Shown here one piece after another: positions 1 to 12,009 of a stretch of DNA of 64,000 bases. The notes beneath the pieces are model-generated. The model was not told the origin of the DNA. It ran no database searches and saw only the letters and a program-made list of their open reading frames with translations. A program made the translations under genes and the position numbers. Source of the DNA: Thuidium tamariscinum (Eukaryota; Streptophyta; Bryopsida; Hypnales; Thuidiaceae); NCBI GenBank assembly GCA_947034885.2, contig OX344754.2, positions 22,958,501 to 23,022,500 of the forward strand, in the 5' to 3' direction. How positions within the stretch are numbered: the stretch's first letter is position 1; each line of letters starts with the position of its first letter.

Positions 1-1490
1 AAAGCCAGAGTATTGGGAAAGAGGACGACAAATGTAACAGAATAAAAGCCACATGGCCCACCTATCTATTGTTCTCTGTTTAAGAAGCAGCACCCAACAC
101 CAAATGAAAAAAAAAAACCTGATATGAGTATGAAAATGTGAGCATGTGAGCTCTAATTAACTAATTAATCAATATTAGCTGACATGTCAATTGCCCAAGT
201 ACATCAAATTAATGATGTGATAGCATTTTCAATGTTTCCAACATTAGAAAAGGCTCAAATTGCCTCTAATGAAAAATATTTTAATTCAAGAATCTAGTGA
301 TAAGGTCTTATACTTTACTTGTATATGAATATGAAGTTAAAATTTGTAAATCTTGGCTATATATATTTTAATATTTTAGCTTTTGAAGCCAAAAGAAAAG
401 TTTTTTCAATCCTATCCAATTGTCAAAGTAATCTAAACAAGATTCCAATGGGCAGATTGGTTTACCTTTTATAAATGTAAGAGAAAAAACAAAAAACAAA
501 AAAATCTTTAATTTTTATTTTATAATAGAAAGTTGTTGCAAACACTAATCTTATGGTAGCTAAGATAGTAGGTACTATTATTAAAGGGCCACATTGTATT
601 TGCTTATTCCCATTGTATTCCTATTTTGTTTCCATCATCATTATCATAATAGAAAATGTCATTTCTACTCTTAATCCCACCTATTTATACCTTATATGGA
701 TTATTTAGCATTGGTTAGTCCAAGGATTAATTAGGTAATTGCTTAATTTGCTTTCCAGCCTAGCATTTCTTTTGGCAATTTGTTGTCAAATTGCACCAAA
801 GTACTAGATCCTACACCAAGCCCTTAGAACATATATAGGAAAAATAGGATGAAATGGCCAAAAAATTTCAAATTATAAAAATTTATTAATTGAAATTGCT
901 AGATAATGGATGAAAGCAACATTATGAGTTTGAAAAATGTGCAAATAGGATGGTTTTGATCGAATATGAGAATGAATGTTAAACTTTGGAATACCACTAT
1001 AACATTCAATATTGTCACTTTGGCACTTCATAAAAAATGAAAAAGAAAAAGAAATCCTACTAGAGGATTCATTTTAGAACCTATTGACCTCTCTTAATCA
1101 CCATTTGCCTCATTTGCTATCCCTCCAAAGTTAAAGAATACTACCTTGTCCAAATTGTGTCTTAAAACTATTTTTTGGAAAAGTATGCTTATAACTTCTA
1201 TAGTTAGAATCAAATTTCTCCAAAAACTATATGTCCTTAAATTTTTTAGAAAACTAAAGTTTTAGAAAAGAATTCATAAAGTTATGTCAACAAATGAATT
1301 CAAATAAACAAATTGATATCACAAGTCTCCCTAAGGAACTTTTTTAACTTAATTTGACTCTTTCTTTCATAACATTGTCAAATATCTTGCACAACACCTC
1401 CATTAGCATGTCGTAAAATTGTCTCATATGCAAACTATTTGACACATAATATGATTGATTCCTACACAATTAGCCATCAAAGGGTTTGGA
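1..1490. other. AT-rich intergenic DNA, nothing recognised
   Basis: Very AT-rich with many A and T runs. I see no long reading frame, tRNA-like box or clear terminal repeat. Confidence 0.6.
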
Positions 1491-1493
1491 GTT

Positions 1494-2070
1494 TAAAAAA
1501 ATAAAAAAATAAAATACGAAGATTAGAAAAAAATAGAAAAAGAATGGAAAAAAGAAAAGAAAAAACAAATAGAACAAGGTAGGAGATTCAAAATCTGGTA
1601 GGGCATTAAAAACAAACAAGACTCAGAGGTACATTTCTCTTTTTTCAATGTATCAAATCTGCTGACATTTCAAGAGATAGTCACATATGATACCACAAAT
1701 GACCACTTTTTTTCAACTTCAAAAATTTGTAATTAATTCCACGAAGCTCTAAAAGAATATGGAGTATGAAATAACGTGGGTTAAGAAAATAAAAAAATAA
1801 AATACAAAGATTAGAAAAAAATAGAAAAAGAATGGGAAAAAGAAAAGAAAAAACAAATAGAACAAGGTAGGAGATTCAAACTCTGGTAGGGCATTAAAAA
1901 CAAACAAGACTCAGAGGTACATTTCTCTTTTCTCAATGTATCAAATCTGTTGACATTTCAAGAGATAGTCACATATGATACCACAAATGACCACTTTTTT
2001 TCAACTTCAAAAATTTGTAATTAATTCCACGAAGCTCTAAAAGAATATGGAGTATGAAATAACGTGGGTT
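1494..2070. repeat. Tandem direct duplication, two units of about 288 bp
   Basis: The stretch ending at 1,782 is repeated directly after itself, ending at 2,070, a period of 288 bases. Both units start with an A-rich tract and end at the same AACGTGGGTT string. By eye they differ at only a handful of positions (for example ACGAAG/ACAAAG near the start and CTGCTGAC/CTGTTGAC in the middle), so the duplication is recent. It lies about 500 bases upstream of the EGY3 leader exon and holds no gene. Confidence 0.9.
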
Positions 2071-2140
2071 TAGATGCCAATTCCACACGTCTTTCAAGGA
2101 AAATTTAGTGAAAGATATTCACCTCCCCAAAATTCAGCTC
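1991..2140 (+). repeat. Promoter-proximal segment shared with the TSPO upstream region
   Basis: This segment, partly inside the second tandem unit, is a diverged copy of 11,382-11,528. The two share in order TTTCAACTTCAAAAATT, TTCCAC(G/A)AAGCT, ATGCCAATTCCAC, CTTTCAAGGAAAATTT and TCACCTCCCCAAA. In both places it sits a few hundred bases 5' of a gene for a presequence-bearing protein. It may be a transposon relic or a shared promoter-derived sequence. Confidence 0.7.
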
Positions 2141-2175
2141 CATCCCTTACATGGTCGGTTTATGGACCTTCTACC

Positions 2176-3365
2176 TTAGGAGTAAAAAGTTGAAGCAAAT
2201 TGCAATCGAGGCGCGAGCTCATAGTGTGCATGGCCACGCGCCTGCGAAAGCTTCACAACGCAAACCAAAAGATAAGGCAACGCATCGTCGACTAACTTAG
2301 AGGGACGACGATTTGCCTTTGAGAATGTATGTTGTTGCAAAGCATAAGCGTACAGTACCCGGCTGCCTGGGTCCCCATCTGACGCCAGCAAGTCATCTGC
2401 CCGTGCATGCTGCCAAGTGGGCGCTTCTCTCCTCCTCACATCATTCATTCTCGCGCTCGCACCCTTCATGTTGTAGGATAGTAATTTACTTCTGTTTCCT
2501 CTCATGGAGGCCGCAATTTGACAGTCTGTGGCGAGACGTCGTGGGAATTGCATTGGAATTTCACTTCCATTGCGGCCATTTTCGTCTTCTCTAGATTCTT
2601 TGGGGAGCTCTGGACCTTGTCGCAGGTGAGATTCTTGTTGAATGATGTTTTGATTGTGATTTGGCGAAATTCATTCCGGGTTCCTCTGTTTCAAGGGTGT
2701 TGCAGAGGGCGAGATTGTCTCGAATATGCGAATTGGAGTCGTGTTTTGCTGGGGTTTAGTGGGTTTTCTTTTTGAGCTAACGCACTCTGTTATTATTGAG
2801 GTTTGGTAATCTTTTAGTTCAGGTATACCCAGCATTCAGTTTCTTGAATTGGCTAGCTTTGGATGATTGGTTGTGTAGTGAAAACAGGAACTCGGAGGGT
2901 CATTTTGGGGCTGAGGATTTTGAGTTCGTGCTAAATTATTACTACAACAGGTATGTTGGCGCTGGTACGATTATCAGGTTGTTTTTATGGCTTCCTTTTT
3001 GATACGAGGAGACTCTATTTCATTTGATTTTCTGCCTTTCTCTCAGGAGTTATTGATTTTTCGTTAGTTTCCCATTTTTGACTGCTGGTGAAGGTTGTGA
3101 AGGTATTAGTGGTGCTCGATTGTCACAATCAAGTTTCTACAGCTCGTTCTTCAATATGTGGAGGCTCGCTTTCCTATGTTTTATTGGGGTTTTATCGTTC
3201 TCAGGACTGATTATTTTTCCATTTTCGGCTCCTGATGGTGAATGTACTAGTGGTGCATGAGAAATGTATGCAACGGACAGGATAGTACCTCAATTTGTGT
3301 ATGTTGCGCACACTTGAATGACAGATTCATGTTGCTAGGTTAAAAATAATTCTGCTTTTCTGCAG
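2176..3365 (+). promoter_or_regulatory. EGY3 promoter end, 5'UTR exon and 5'UTR intron
   Basis: Base composition becomes clearly richer in GC from about 2,180. A leader exon ends at 2,625 (CGCAG followed by GTGAGA) and a 740-base intron runs to an AG at 3,364-3,365, after TTTTCTGC. The next exon carries the EGY3 ATG at 3,403. The transcription start is not determined; somewhere in 2,400-2,600 is likely. Several short open frames here lack protein-like sequence and are treated as leader or intron. Confidence 0.55.
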
Positions 3366-3402
3366 GGTTTCAAGCTCCATAGTCAAATAGCACATTCCAA
3401 TA

Positions 3403-6400
3403 ATGGTATCGATGGCTCTGCAATCACTCACTGTGGGAAACCTCTCCACACCTTTGTGGTCGAATTTAAGGCATGAGAAGCAGAGTTGCAGTTCATTTCC
3501 TCGTCCCTCTCAGGTAAAACCTCATAATTCGAAGTGATTTCAAAATCCTGTGCAGTAACACTTATGGAGGTATCGTATGTGAGGGGTTGAGGACATGGTT
3601 CTCTAGTTTATTCGTGATTGTGAGGATGTTTACTGTTTGTTTATCAGGTATGGGGTCGACAGCTTTCCAGTGCAAACTTGCAGTTCGTACCTTTGAAAGC
3701 TAGGCCCTCGCACCACCTTCTTGCAAGAGCCGAGGTCAATGATGACCAAAAAAACTCTCAGCCACAAGGTGATTAATCTTGTTTTTTTACCGAAAGCATA
3801 TTCTTCTCGTTTTCTAGTTGCTCTATTTATATATGAAGTTTGGTGGAGTCTACCTGTAACCAAGAAGAGACTTTAGCGAACTGTAAGTAATAACTGGGTG
3901 CTTGCAAAATGGCGCTAACTCTCACTAACTAACTGACGATAAATTTACATACTTCTCCGCAAATGAATTTAAATTCTTGATTCTGAACAAGAACGGGTAA
4001 ACTAATTTTGCCCTCATCTAATTTTCCGTCAATGGCATTGCGAGTGCGGGCATTTAGGAGTTCAGATAACTTTGGCTACATAAACAAGTCTCAAGGCATC
4101 AAAGAGTCGCACTGGATCAAAGGGGAGGAGGCTTACATTGACAGAATCTGCTTGTGAGGAAGTTTGAGTAGGACGTCAATTGACAGAAGCTACATGGACA
4201 GAGCCTCTCATAACGTAGCTGCTTGTTCTGTTAGTACGGTACTCTGTTTCATAGGTCTCTGATACACTAGAAACACCATATACTAGTGAACCTATTGATG
4301 AACACCATTTTGCTTAGATCTGAGTTTGTTAGTTGACGACTTGTTTTTTGAATGACTATTTAAACAAATGGGTCTTCATGGTGGTATCATGGTACGTCGT
4401 TTAGGAAAAACAATTTATTTACTCTTTGGCACACTATTTTGGTGTTACATCAAATGATGAAGCGTAGTAACATAGAATAATTGGTGTGCCTGCCGCTCCT
4501 TGCTTGGCGCTTGTACGGGGCATTACTGCTGGGCAGTTATAACTTAGTGAATTAAACTACAGATTTGGGGGTTTCATGAGTACAGGAACAAAAGTGGAGG
4601 ATAAGAAAACAGCAGAGGAGCCCCCGAAAGCAGAGGAGCCTAAAAAGGAGGAGATAGTGGAGAAGAAACAAGAGAGAGACTGGAGACTGGATGAGGACTT
4701 CAAGAAGTTCATGAGCAGTCCTTCAATTGAATCTGCTTTGAAGCTGGAGAGGAAGCGCGCCGAGGAAAGATTGAAAGAAATTAATAACCAGGAGCAGGGG
4801 AACTTCTTCAGGAATATAATCAACTTCTTCGTCAGGTATTTGTGCAAGACAATCCACAGAAGACGGCGCCTCTCCCAGCTCTTTTTTTCATGCATTAGAC
4901 GACTAAACTTCCGATTAAATCTCGTTTGTATGTCTAATTGTCAGTATTTCTTGCGGTGTCCTGGTGATGGAACCTTGAGCAGGCAGTCGTTGGAACGAGA
5001 GAAGGAGAGACTTGATAAAGCTGAAAAGACATTCATTGCATTAGACTTGAACAAGGTAAGAAAAGTTTCATAGTTCTCTTTTAATTGAGCACTGCAATCT
5101 TAGTTTTCAAGGTTTACACACTTAGTATCTACACTCCCTGTGCCGAGATAGTAGAAAATGATGCGGGTTCTTGGCTGCAGGTAAAGAGCGCTTTTGGGAT
5201 TGACACATTCTATGCGAGTGATGTACGAAGAATGGGTGATGGAGGCATTGTCATCGGGAATTTGAGAAGGCCCTTGGAGGAAGCCAAACCCAAGTTGGAA
5301 GCGAAGATTGCTCAGGCATGTGGTCGGGAAGTGGATCTTTGGTTCATGGAAGAAACTGTGGATGATCTAACTAAACAAGTACGCTATTCTCTTCTGACCA
5401 CAGCGCTGTTTTCTCTGCAGTTTTTCTCGAAATGAATATTTAGACTCTCATTATAACCCCAGACCGTCCAATGAACAGACAAGGTTTTCAAGAAGAAACG
5501 AAGTTTTAAGGAAGAACCTTTATTTTGCAGGTATGTGTGGTGCAACCGAAAGCGGAGATTGATCTCCAGCTTGAAGCGCAGAATTTGAGCACTTTAACAG
5601 GATACGTAAGTGCTTTGTTGCTGGGAGTCACCACATTTGGCACAATTAGCATCATGAGTGGTTTCTTCCTCACTCCTGATGCAACCTACGATGACTACGT
5701 GAGCCGTGTCCTACCCCTCTTCGCCGGATATCTCGGCATCTTTGGGACCTCGGAGGTGTGTACCTCTAACATCTCACTGATCCCCCAACTGACCACGATT
5801 TCATGGTTTTAAATTGCCAAATTTGATTGATCATGTTGTGAAAATGCAATTCAGATGGGTCAAAATTTGTAGCATCGGAATCGATGAAGATCATTCCACG
5901 AGTTAGTCAAAAACTACATAAAATTGGAAAAAAGAAATCATGTTAGCGTAATATCTACCCAAATGGGAGCCGACTTGCTCGTTTAAAACTTTTTGTGGTG
6001 TCGTTTTTCTCAGATAGCTACGCGTTATGTAGCATCCAGGTATGGAGTAAAGCTGAGTCCCACCTTTATGATTCCTTCAAACTGGACGGGGTGTTTGGGC
6101 GTGGTCAACAACTACGAATCTCTCTTACCGAGCAAGAAGGCCTTGTTTGATATTGCTGCAACGCGCATCACCAGCTCGTATTTAGCATCCCTGGGCTTAG
6201 CCGTTTCAGCATTCTTACTCGACCAGAGTTGGAATGGCGGAGAGAATGCCTTGTATGCGTCTCACCATCCTTGACATCTTCTAACCTAACTGCCCAAGCT
6301 TTAAATAGCAATTTTACTATGGAAGCTAGGAACTTTTATAACATATTTCTATCATTCATAAATGTAGAGTATGATTTCTTCTCTTCATTTTTACATTTTT

Positions 6401-7602
6401 TACCTCCCTTGAAAATTTCTTAGTGATTACTTTCAATTCCTATGGATATGGAAGCGACTACTTTAGGCACTTAAGGCTCTTTGGGCACAGAGGTTAGCTC
6501 TTGTCTTCACCAATCTTCAGGCACTTAGATTTCAGTTTTTACAAGATGTTGAAATGTAATGTCCTGTTGTATTGCCTGTCAGGTATATTCGCCCTCAATT
6601 CTTCGTCAACAACCCTCTGCTCTCATTCGTACAGTATGTGATTGGACCCTACAGTGACGAGCTTGGCAACGTCCTTCCTCAGGCTGTTCCTGGACTTGGA
6701 GTTCCGATCGACCCTCTTGCATTTGCTGGACTACTCGGTATGCTCCAAACCTTCTCTTAATCAATTTGAATCTGGTCTCTACTCCCAATTGTTTTGAGAA
6801 TAGTGGAATTGCATCAAGCAATCTTCCCTTAAGCATTTGCTCAGATTCCGAGTATTGTACACAATTCCAAACTTCAAGTTGATCCAATTGTTGGTGATTT
6901 CTTACTCTGATGCTTGCATATGCGAATATTTTTTCGGTGATTCTTACTAGTTTTCCCTCCTCGACTCGTTGCAAATTGGTTTCCAACAACTACAGATTTT
7001 CTCTCAAAGTTGATAAGTTAATCTTGTCTACCTCCAAATGTCACATACATGAACCAGAGTTCTTGCACTACTCTGTTGCCAACTACTTTTAACTGGAACA
7101 AAGGTTGAGGTTTCAAGTCATAACGAGGGTCTTCGTTTAATTTTAAAATATTGGAGCGTAGCGTAGATTGGAAATATGTGTAATTAGGTCGTTACACTAA
7201 CCGAACCAAAATGGCTTCAATTTCTTTGGGTTTTGCCTTGCAGGAATTGTTGTGACATCTCTGAACATGCTGCCATCAGGCCGTCTGGAAGGAGGACGCA
7301 TTGCACAAGCAGTCCTGGGCCGCCGTCTAGCAGGCCGCCTCTCTTTCTTCACTACGCTAGGTCTGGGCTTCGGCGGTGTCACGGGGAGTATCCTCAGTCT
7401 GGTATGGGGCTTCGTTGCGACCTTCTTCCGTGGTGGTGAGGAGCTTCCGGCTCAAGATGAAATCACGCAGCTGGGCAATGAGCGTAAGATCTGGGCCATT
7501 GCGCTCGCTGTCATCTGTTTCTTGACTCTGTTCCCCAACAGTGCGGGCACATTCCCGAGCGCCTTCTATACTCCTCCGTTCTTCCGGGGAGACGACTTCT
7601 AA
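3403..7602 (+). CDS. EGY3: EGY3, protease-dead plastid site-2-protease homologue
   Basis: Nine coding exons: 3403-3513, 3648-3768, 4586-4835, 4983-5055, 5181-5378, 5531-5755, 6014-6252, 6583-6737, 7244-7602. They join in one frame into 576 aa, close to the 573 aa of the Arabidopsis protein. The first ~70 residues are rich in S, R, L and H, as in a plastid transit peptide; a charged Lys/Glu-rich part follows (about 78-185). The family GNLR motif is at 211-214, and several membrane segments fill about 260-560. EGY1 and EGY2 are thylakoid zinc proteases with HExxH; here that site reads TSEIATR (about 324-330), and the second site reads NMLPSGRLEGGR (from 465) with Glu for the metal-binding Asp. 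Both changes, and the end FFRGDDF, fit EGY3, which is linked to heat and oxidative stress in chloroplasts. The acceptor at 4585 was chosen because one at 4562 gives an in-frame stop. Confidence 0.95.
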
Positions 7603-8598
7603 GTCAGGGACAAAATTACTTCAATAGACACATCGTGGATCGCACTAGCGATTTGCTTTGTGCCTTTGCAAGACAACAAGCTGCTGATATCTTCATGTGC
7701 AAATGTTCTAAAGTTTTGATTGATTCCTAGATAGCAGTTTGTATCCAACGAAATGAGAACAGGCTGTGACTTCCTGGCTGCCTTTGTACTGTACACTTGA
7801 TGCTCAAAAACGGTATTAAATTTTCAATCCTCTTGTTTTTTCTCAAGCTCCTAAGATGTGCCATAAAAACTAGGATGAGAACTTCATCTGTGCATTGCGA
7901 AGCTGAATGCACAAGTTTGCAGGGCTTCGAATCTCACAACTTGGGTGTTCCAATTCTGAAATCTATGCTCTCTTGGTCACCACACTAATCTTGTAGTTTG
8001 TGCTCAAGGTGACTGGCTCAACAGCATTTTAATGCTTACATTGCTGTCAGGTATCCTTATGTTTGGGTCGGTTTCATAAATATTTAAGAAAAATTTGAAG
8101 AACGCTAGTAGTAGAGATATATCTTCAGTCCACCTCTAGTTTTTATTATGTTTTGATTTTCTGTTGACCTCCTATGAATATTACTTTTGCTTTTGGACGC
8201 TAAGAGAGGAGTGATTAACCTTTAACCCCTAAGTGCGTCAGCATAGTATCTTTCAGCATTTATTCTATGAAGAAAGAGCATGGGCTTGTATTTATCTCCA
8301 ACAAAGCAAATTGTGTTATTCCAAAACCTAGATCTTAGAGGGAAAAAATTACATTAAAACTTCATTCAAAAAAATTTGTAGGGTAGATTATATAACATTC
8401 AATAGCCTTCATAGAGGTTGCCTTTCCCTCTCTAAAGGCCCTCATCCATCAAAAACATCCAGATGGGGAACTAAAGTGTAATAAAGAAGATTTGTTTTGC
8501 TATTAATTGTATTGTAGTTTTCTATTGCAACTTTGGTGTTGGCTAACTAAGTAAACTTTACCATTTGACAATTTTGACATGTGTACAATAGTTGGGTA
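7603..8598. other. EGY3 3' flank and intergenic DNA
   Basis: The first 200-400 bases are probably the EGY3 3'UTR, with mixed composition; the rest is AT-rich. A 12-base string TTTAACCCCTAA at 8,221-8,232 matches the end of the TIR element at 23,359-24,291. No coding sequence is recognised. Confidence 0.5.
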
Positions 8599-9006
8599 CT
8601 AGAAGGTAGCATAAGCAATTTTAGACAATCCAATTATAGTAGCAATAGTACCCAACCATTCTAGATGCAAGCCTTCTTCGTTCACTTTTGGATTTTGAAT
8701 TTTTTTTGGTATACACATTGCGTCAACATTGAAATAGTGTTGAACCAATGTAAATTGAATCAATTTGAGAGTTTTACATGATGTCATTGTCTCAATATTT
8801 AAGTTGTATTGAACCAATTGATGTTGCTTCAAACAACATTTAACTAATACCAACAAATTATTCATTGAATCAATATGTAAATGATACTTTGACAAGTCAC
8901 TTTGTTCCAATATAGAATCAATGTCATCCCAATATTGATCAAACTTGTCATTGAAACAGTAATCTTTCAACCTTGAGATAGTAATGAAGACTATGGTAGC
9001 AATCAA
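8599..9006 (-). repeat. Degenerate internal repeats with a fortuitous-looking open frame
   Basis: A 135-codon open frame runs on the minus strand, but its sequence is made of diverged AT-rich repeats: strings such as TTGAACCAAT, TTGAATCAAT and CAATATT recur at loose intervals. The translation has no recognised domain and no start context or neighbouring exon to support it. It could be a decayed transposon part. I do not call it a gene. Confidence 0.4.
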
Positions 9007-9754
9007 TCACTTGTTTTATATCAAAACGTCATTAGTTCAAGCTGCCTTGTTATTTGAGATGAATTATAACATTTGAATGCAACTTTGCATGTTGGGGCAA
9101 TACAAACATGAAAGAGAGGAGTGATAATCTACATCAACAAAGGTCAGAGTAGAAAAAGTGGAACAATGATATAGAGGCTCTAACACAAGACAAGTGAAAA
9201 AAAAAACACAACAAGAATTGTCTTATGAGAATCTAGGCAATAGAAGAAGATGACCAAACTTCGGAGGATAGTAAGAAGAGTACATTTTTTTGTGTGGCTG
9301 GGGTGAAAAGGCTTGCCTATAACTTATCACTAGGGTACTCAAACTTGCTTGCACTTGTCAAAGACTAAATCAGGCTATTCCCAATGAAAGAGTGGAGATG
9401 CTCTTGATTAAAAGAAATAGTTTCAAAATAAACAAGAATAATGTCATGAGACTCTATCCTCAATAAATGTACAAAAATATAAGTTTATTAATAGTAGATA
9501 ATGGAAAAATTAAACAAAAAAAACATTACTATTTGATACACAAGTAAAATTTTTAATTTAAGAAAATCAAACCTTTTATCCAACAAGTTAGACAAGAAGG
9601 TAGGGTCCAACTAGTCAAAAACCCTTCAACCAAATCCTAACCTCATTATGCAATATAAATGTAGTTGTATATAGGATTTGGAAACTCAAATTTCAAAACC
9701 ATAGTCAATGCCACAATCTGTATTCAAGTAGACATAAGAGGATTTCTAGCCCAT

Positions 9755-10060
9755 TTAGAAGACTGCAAGTTCCCAAATGTTGGGAACACTGTGGGAACGG
9801 TGGGAACGTTGACACATCAGCATGTTGATGTGGTTGAGTGATTGCCATTTCAGAAAATACTAATTAATTAATTAAATTAATTATTAAATGTTTTGAAAAA
9901 TAATTTTGAAAAATAATTTTCTTTCTTTTTAATGTATTCTGAAATTTTTGGAAGTTTTTTAATTTTTTAATTTTTTTTTTAAATTCAAAAATTCAAACTA
10001 GTAGGCGTTGGTCTGCAGTAGTAGGAATAGTTTTAGGGAACTGCCTTGAAATAGTCTTCT
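9755..10060. repeat. Dispersed repeat family R1, copy 1
   Basis: An AT-rich segment with GTGGGAAC repeats at one end and long A/T runs at the other. It is a diverged, opposite-orientation relative of 28,770-28,985 and 58,400-58,580. Shared landmarks are the A/T-rich core followed by GATGTGG...GTTTGGGAAC-type sequence. No coding content. Confidence 0.5.
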
Positions 10061-10259
10061 AGGGGCCCAAAAATCCTCTTATAGCTGATAAACATAACTC
10101 ATACAAAATGCCATAGACATTTGGCGTTTGATGAATAATAAGACATTCTAATGTGTAGGGTGGAAGTGCAAGTGTTCATCCTCAAAACTAGTGGAGGAAT
10201 ATAGAGATCTTCTACAATAGCTTGACTTTGAATGAATACTTTTGGATCTTTTTAAACCA

Positions 10260-11185
10260 ATGATTTCCACTATATCAAAATGGATGATATCCATAGTCAC
10301 CAGTCTATCCTTTAACCTATCAGGTACCAAGAACACACAATGGGTCCTCTCGAAATTTTCAATGGCAAATTCTCAGTAGATTGAAATAAATCTTAATATT
10401 TGTAAACTTGAATTTTGTTGAGTAACAAGTTAACATACTTGGTACATTTTCGGATATTCAAAATTTGAATGTAAAAAGTATTTAAAAATTTATTTAGGAA
10501 ATGTAGTTAATAGAAAAAAGGAGCAAACATACAATGAAAAAAATAGTAGGGATGGAAAAAAACATTTTCTTGAACATTTCTAGTCATTACACTACACAAA
10601 CAAAGATGATCTTCAAATCTTGAAGGAGGATTTTTTCAAATTTGCATTTTTAGAAATTTTAAAAATAAAAGGTTAAATCTAGTGTAATTAGGAACACAAA
10701 TTAATTATAATAATTTCAAATTATTTGAAGATGTTCTAAACAATATGAAATAGTGTGAATTGTTAAATTTCAAAAATTTATAAACATATAAAATTTCAAA
10801 TTATTTGTGGGATTCACTTTGGTTAGTTTTGACTTTCTACTCTTTTTGTTTGAAAATGTGTACAAAATTGAGAGAGTTTTTTTCTTCGATTTCTTCAATA
10901 AACAAACGTTACATTTGCTTTAGATTTTTAAGACGATTATTTTTCTTTGGGGGGTGGAGGGAAGGAAGCATTATCCATCTTTTATAAAATTTTCTTCCCC
11001 CAAAACTACTTTTTTTGCCTACAAAGTTGATCATCCCAATCTGTTATAATCTAAAAACCAAATAGTCAAAATTTTCTGCAATTAATTCCATGCATACTAG
11101 ACGAATGGTTTGTACTTGTGTACAATTAAATTCAAAAGATTCAAGCATATTTATGAGAAAAAAATACCAATGTATTAGAATTCAT
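10260..11185 (+). repeat. Dispersed repeat family R2, copy 1
   Basis: A segment of roughly 900 bp that is collinear, in the same orientation, with 17,640-18,565. Shared landmarks in order: AATTCT(C/T)AGTAG, a GACATACTTG-like string, TTTA(G/A)G(A/G)AATGTAGTTAA-like sequence, GTTGATCATCC, and a conserved stretch around AATTCCATG. The copies are strongly diverged, so the family is old. No transposase or reverse transcriptase frame is seen. Confidence 0.6.
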
Positions 11186-11381
11186 TGAAGATCCCAATTG
11201 TCAAAAAGTTGTTCACACTTGAAAGATCAAGATTCATAAGAGGAGGCTCAAAATTCACTCCTGCTTTAAATTGTGGACCTCCTCAAATGTACATTGTTTG
11301 TACATATTTCTTTTCCATCTTCACAATAATGTAAAAACAATATACATATATTTGAGGAGGTGGGTGGTTTTGGAGCCCTAT
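11186..11381. other. Intergenic DNA upstream of TSPO
   Basis: AT-rich, no features recognised. It links repeat R2 to the segment shared with the EGY3 upstream region. Confidence 0.5.
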
Positions 11382-11528
11382 GCCATTTCAACTTCAAAAA
11401 TTCACAACTATTTCCACAAAGCTCCAAAAAATATGAAATGACTTGAGTTACATGCCAATTCCACTTGCTTTCAAGGAAAATTTCTTGAAAAATATTTCAA
11501 GAAGTTTCACCTCCCCAAATTTCAGTTC
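11382..11528 (+). repeat. Promoter-proximal segment shared with the EGY3 upstream region
   Basis: Diverged copy of 1,991-2,140 in the same orientation, ending at TTTCACCTCCCCAAA. Directly downstream the composition changes to the C-rich leader of TSPO (CAGTTCAG repeats, then CCCCTCTCC-type runs). Confidence 0.7.
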
Positions 11529-12009
11529 AGTTCTAGCTCAGTTCAGTCAAGCACAAGTGGAAATCTCCAAATTCCACTGGAGTTTGTCTCCAGCACCACA
11601 CTGTAGTCCTAGCCAGTCACTCACCAGTCACCACTCATCGAGCCCCATCCACTCCTAGCCAATCACCCATCTCCTTTCCCCCCTCTCCAGCTTCTCCGCT
11701 CCTCCCCTCCTGGCCATCCACATGGCATCACCTCCACAGCCCTGAAGGATTTCCACCCCTTGAAACGCCGCCACGAACCCACCACCACTTTTGAAGTACA
11801 ACAACAACTTGAACCCCTCCATCACAAATCTTCGTAGGAATATTCAAATCTCGCTGCCCATTCCATCTTCTAGTCGTCATCCCCATCACACAACCTTCTC
11901 GTGTCTGGGTTGTTTTGGTTTTTGCTAGTGTTGTCCTGCTGTTTTCTGGTGTTTGCCGGGTGTGTTCCTCGTGTTTTTTTCGGTGTTTTTGGTGCTCGAA
12001 TTGGTGTCC
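11529..12009 (+). promoter_or_regulatory. TSPO promoter end and C-rich 5' leader
   Basis: C-rich and pyrimidine-rich sequence (for example CTCCTTTCCCCCCTCTCC near 11,670) typical of plant leaders, with no good intron. The open frame continues 19 codons upstream of the chosen ATG to another ATG at 11,953, but that extension is purely hydrophobic (Val/Phe/Leu-rich) and looks like translated leader. Confidence 0.5.

Noticed and set aside
2176-2594. Small frames on both strands in the EGY3 leader
   Set aside because: Fall in a likely 5'UTR exon and give no recognisable protein.
4561-4575. Splice acceptor at 4,562 for EGY3 exon 3
   Set aside because: Using it puts an in-frame TGA at once; the acceptor at 4,585 keeps the frame.
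8599-9006. 135-codon minus-strand open frame
   Set aside because: Built from degenerate AT-rich repeats, no domain, no flanking exons; more likely chance.
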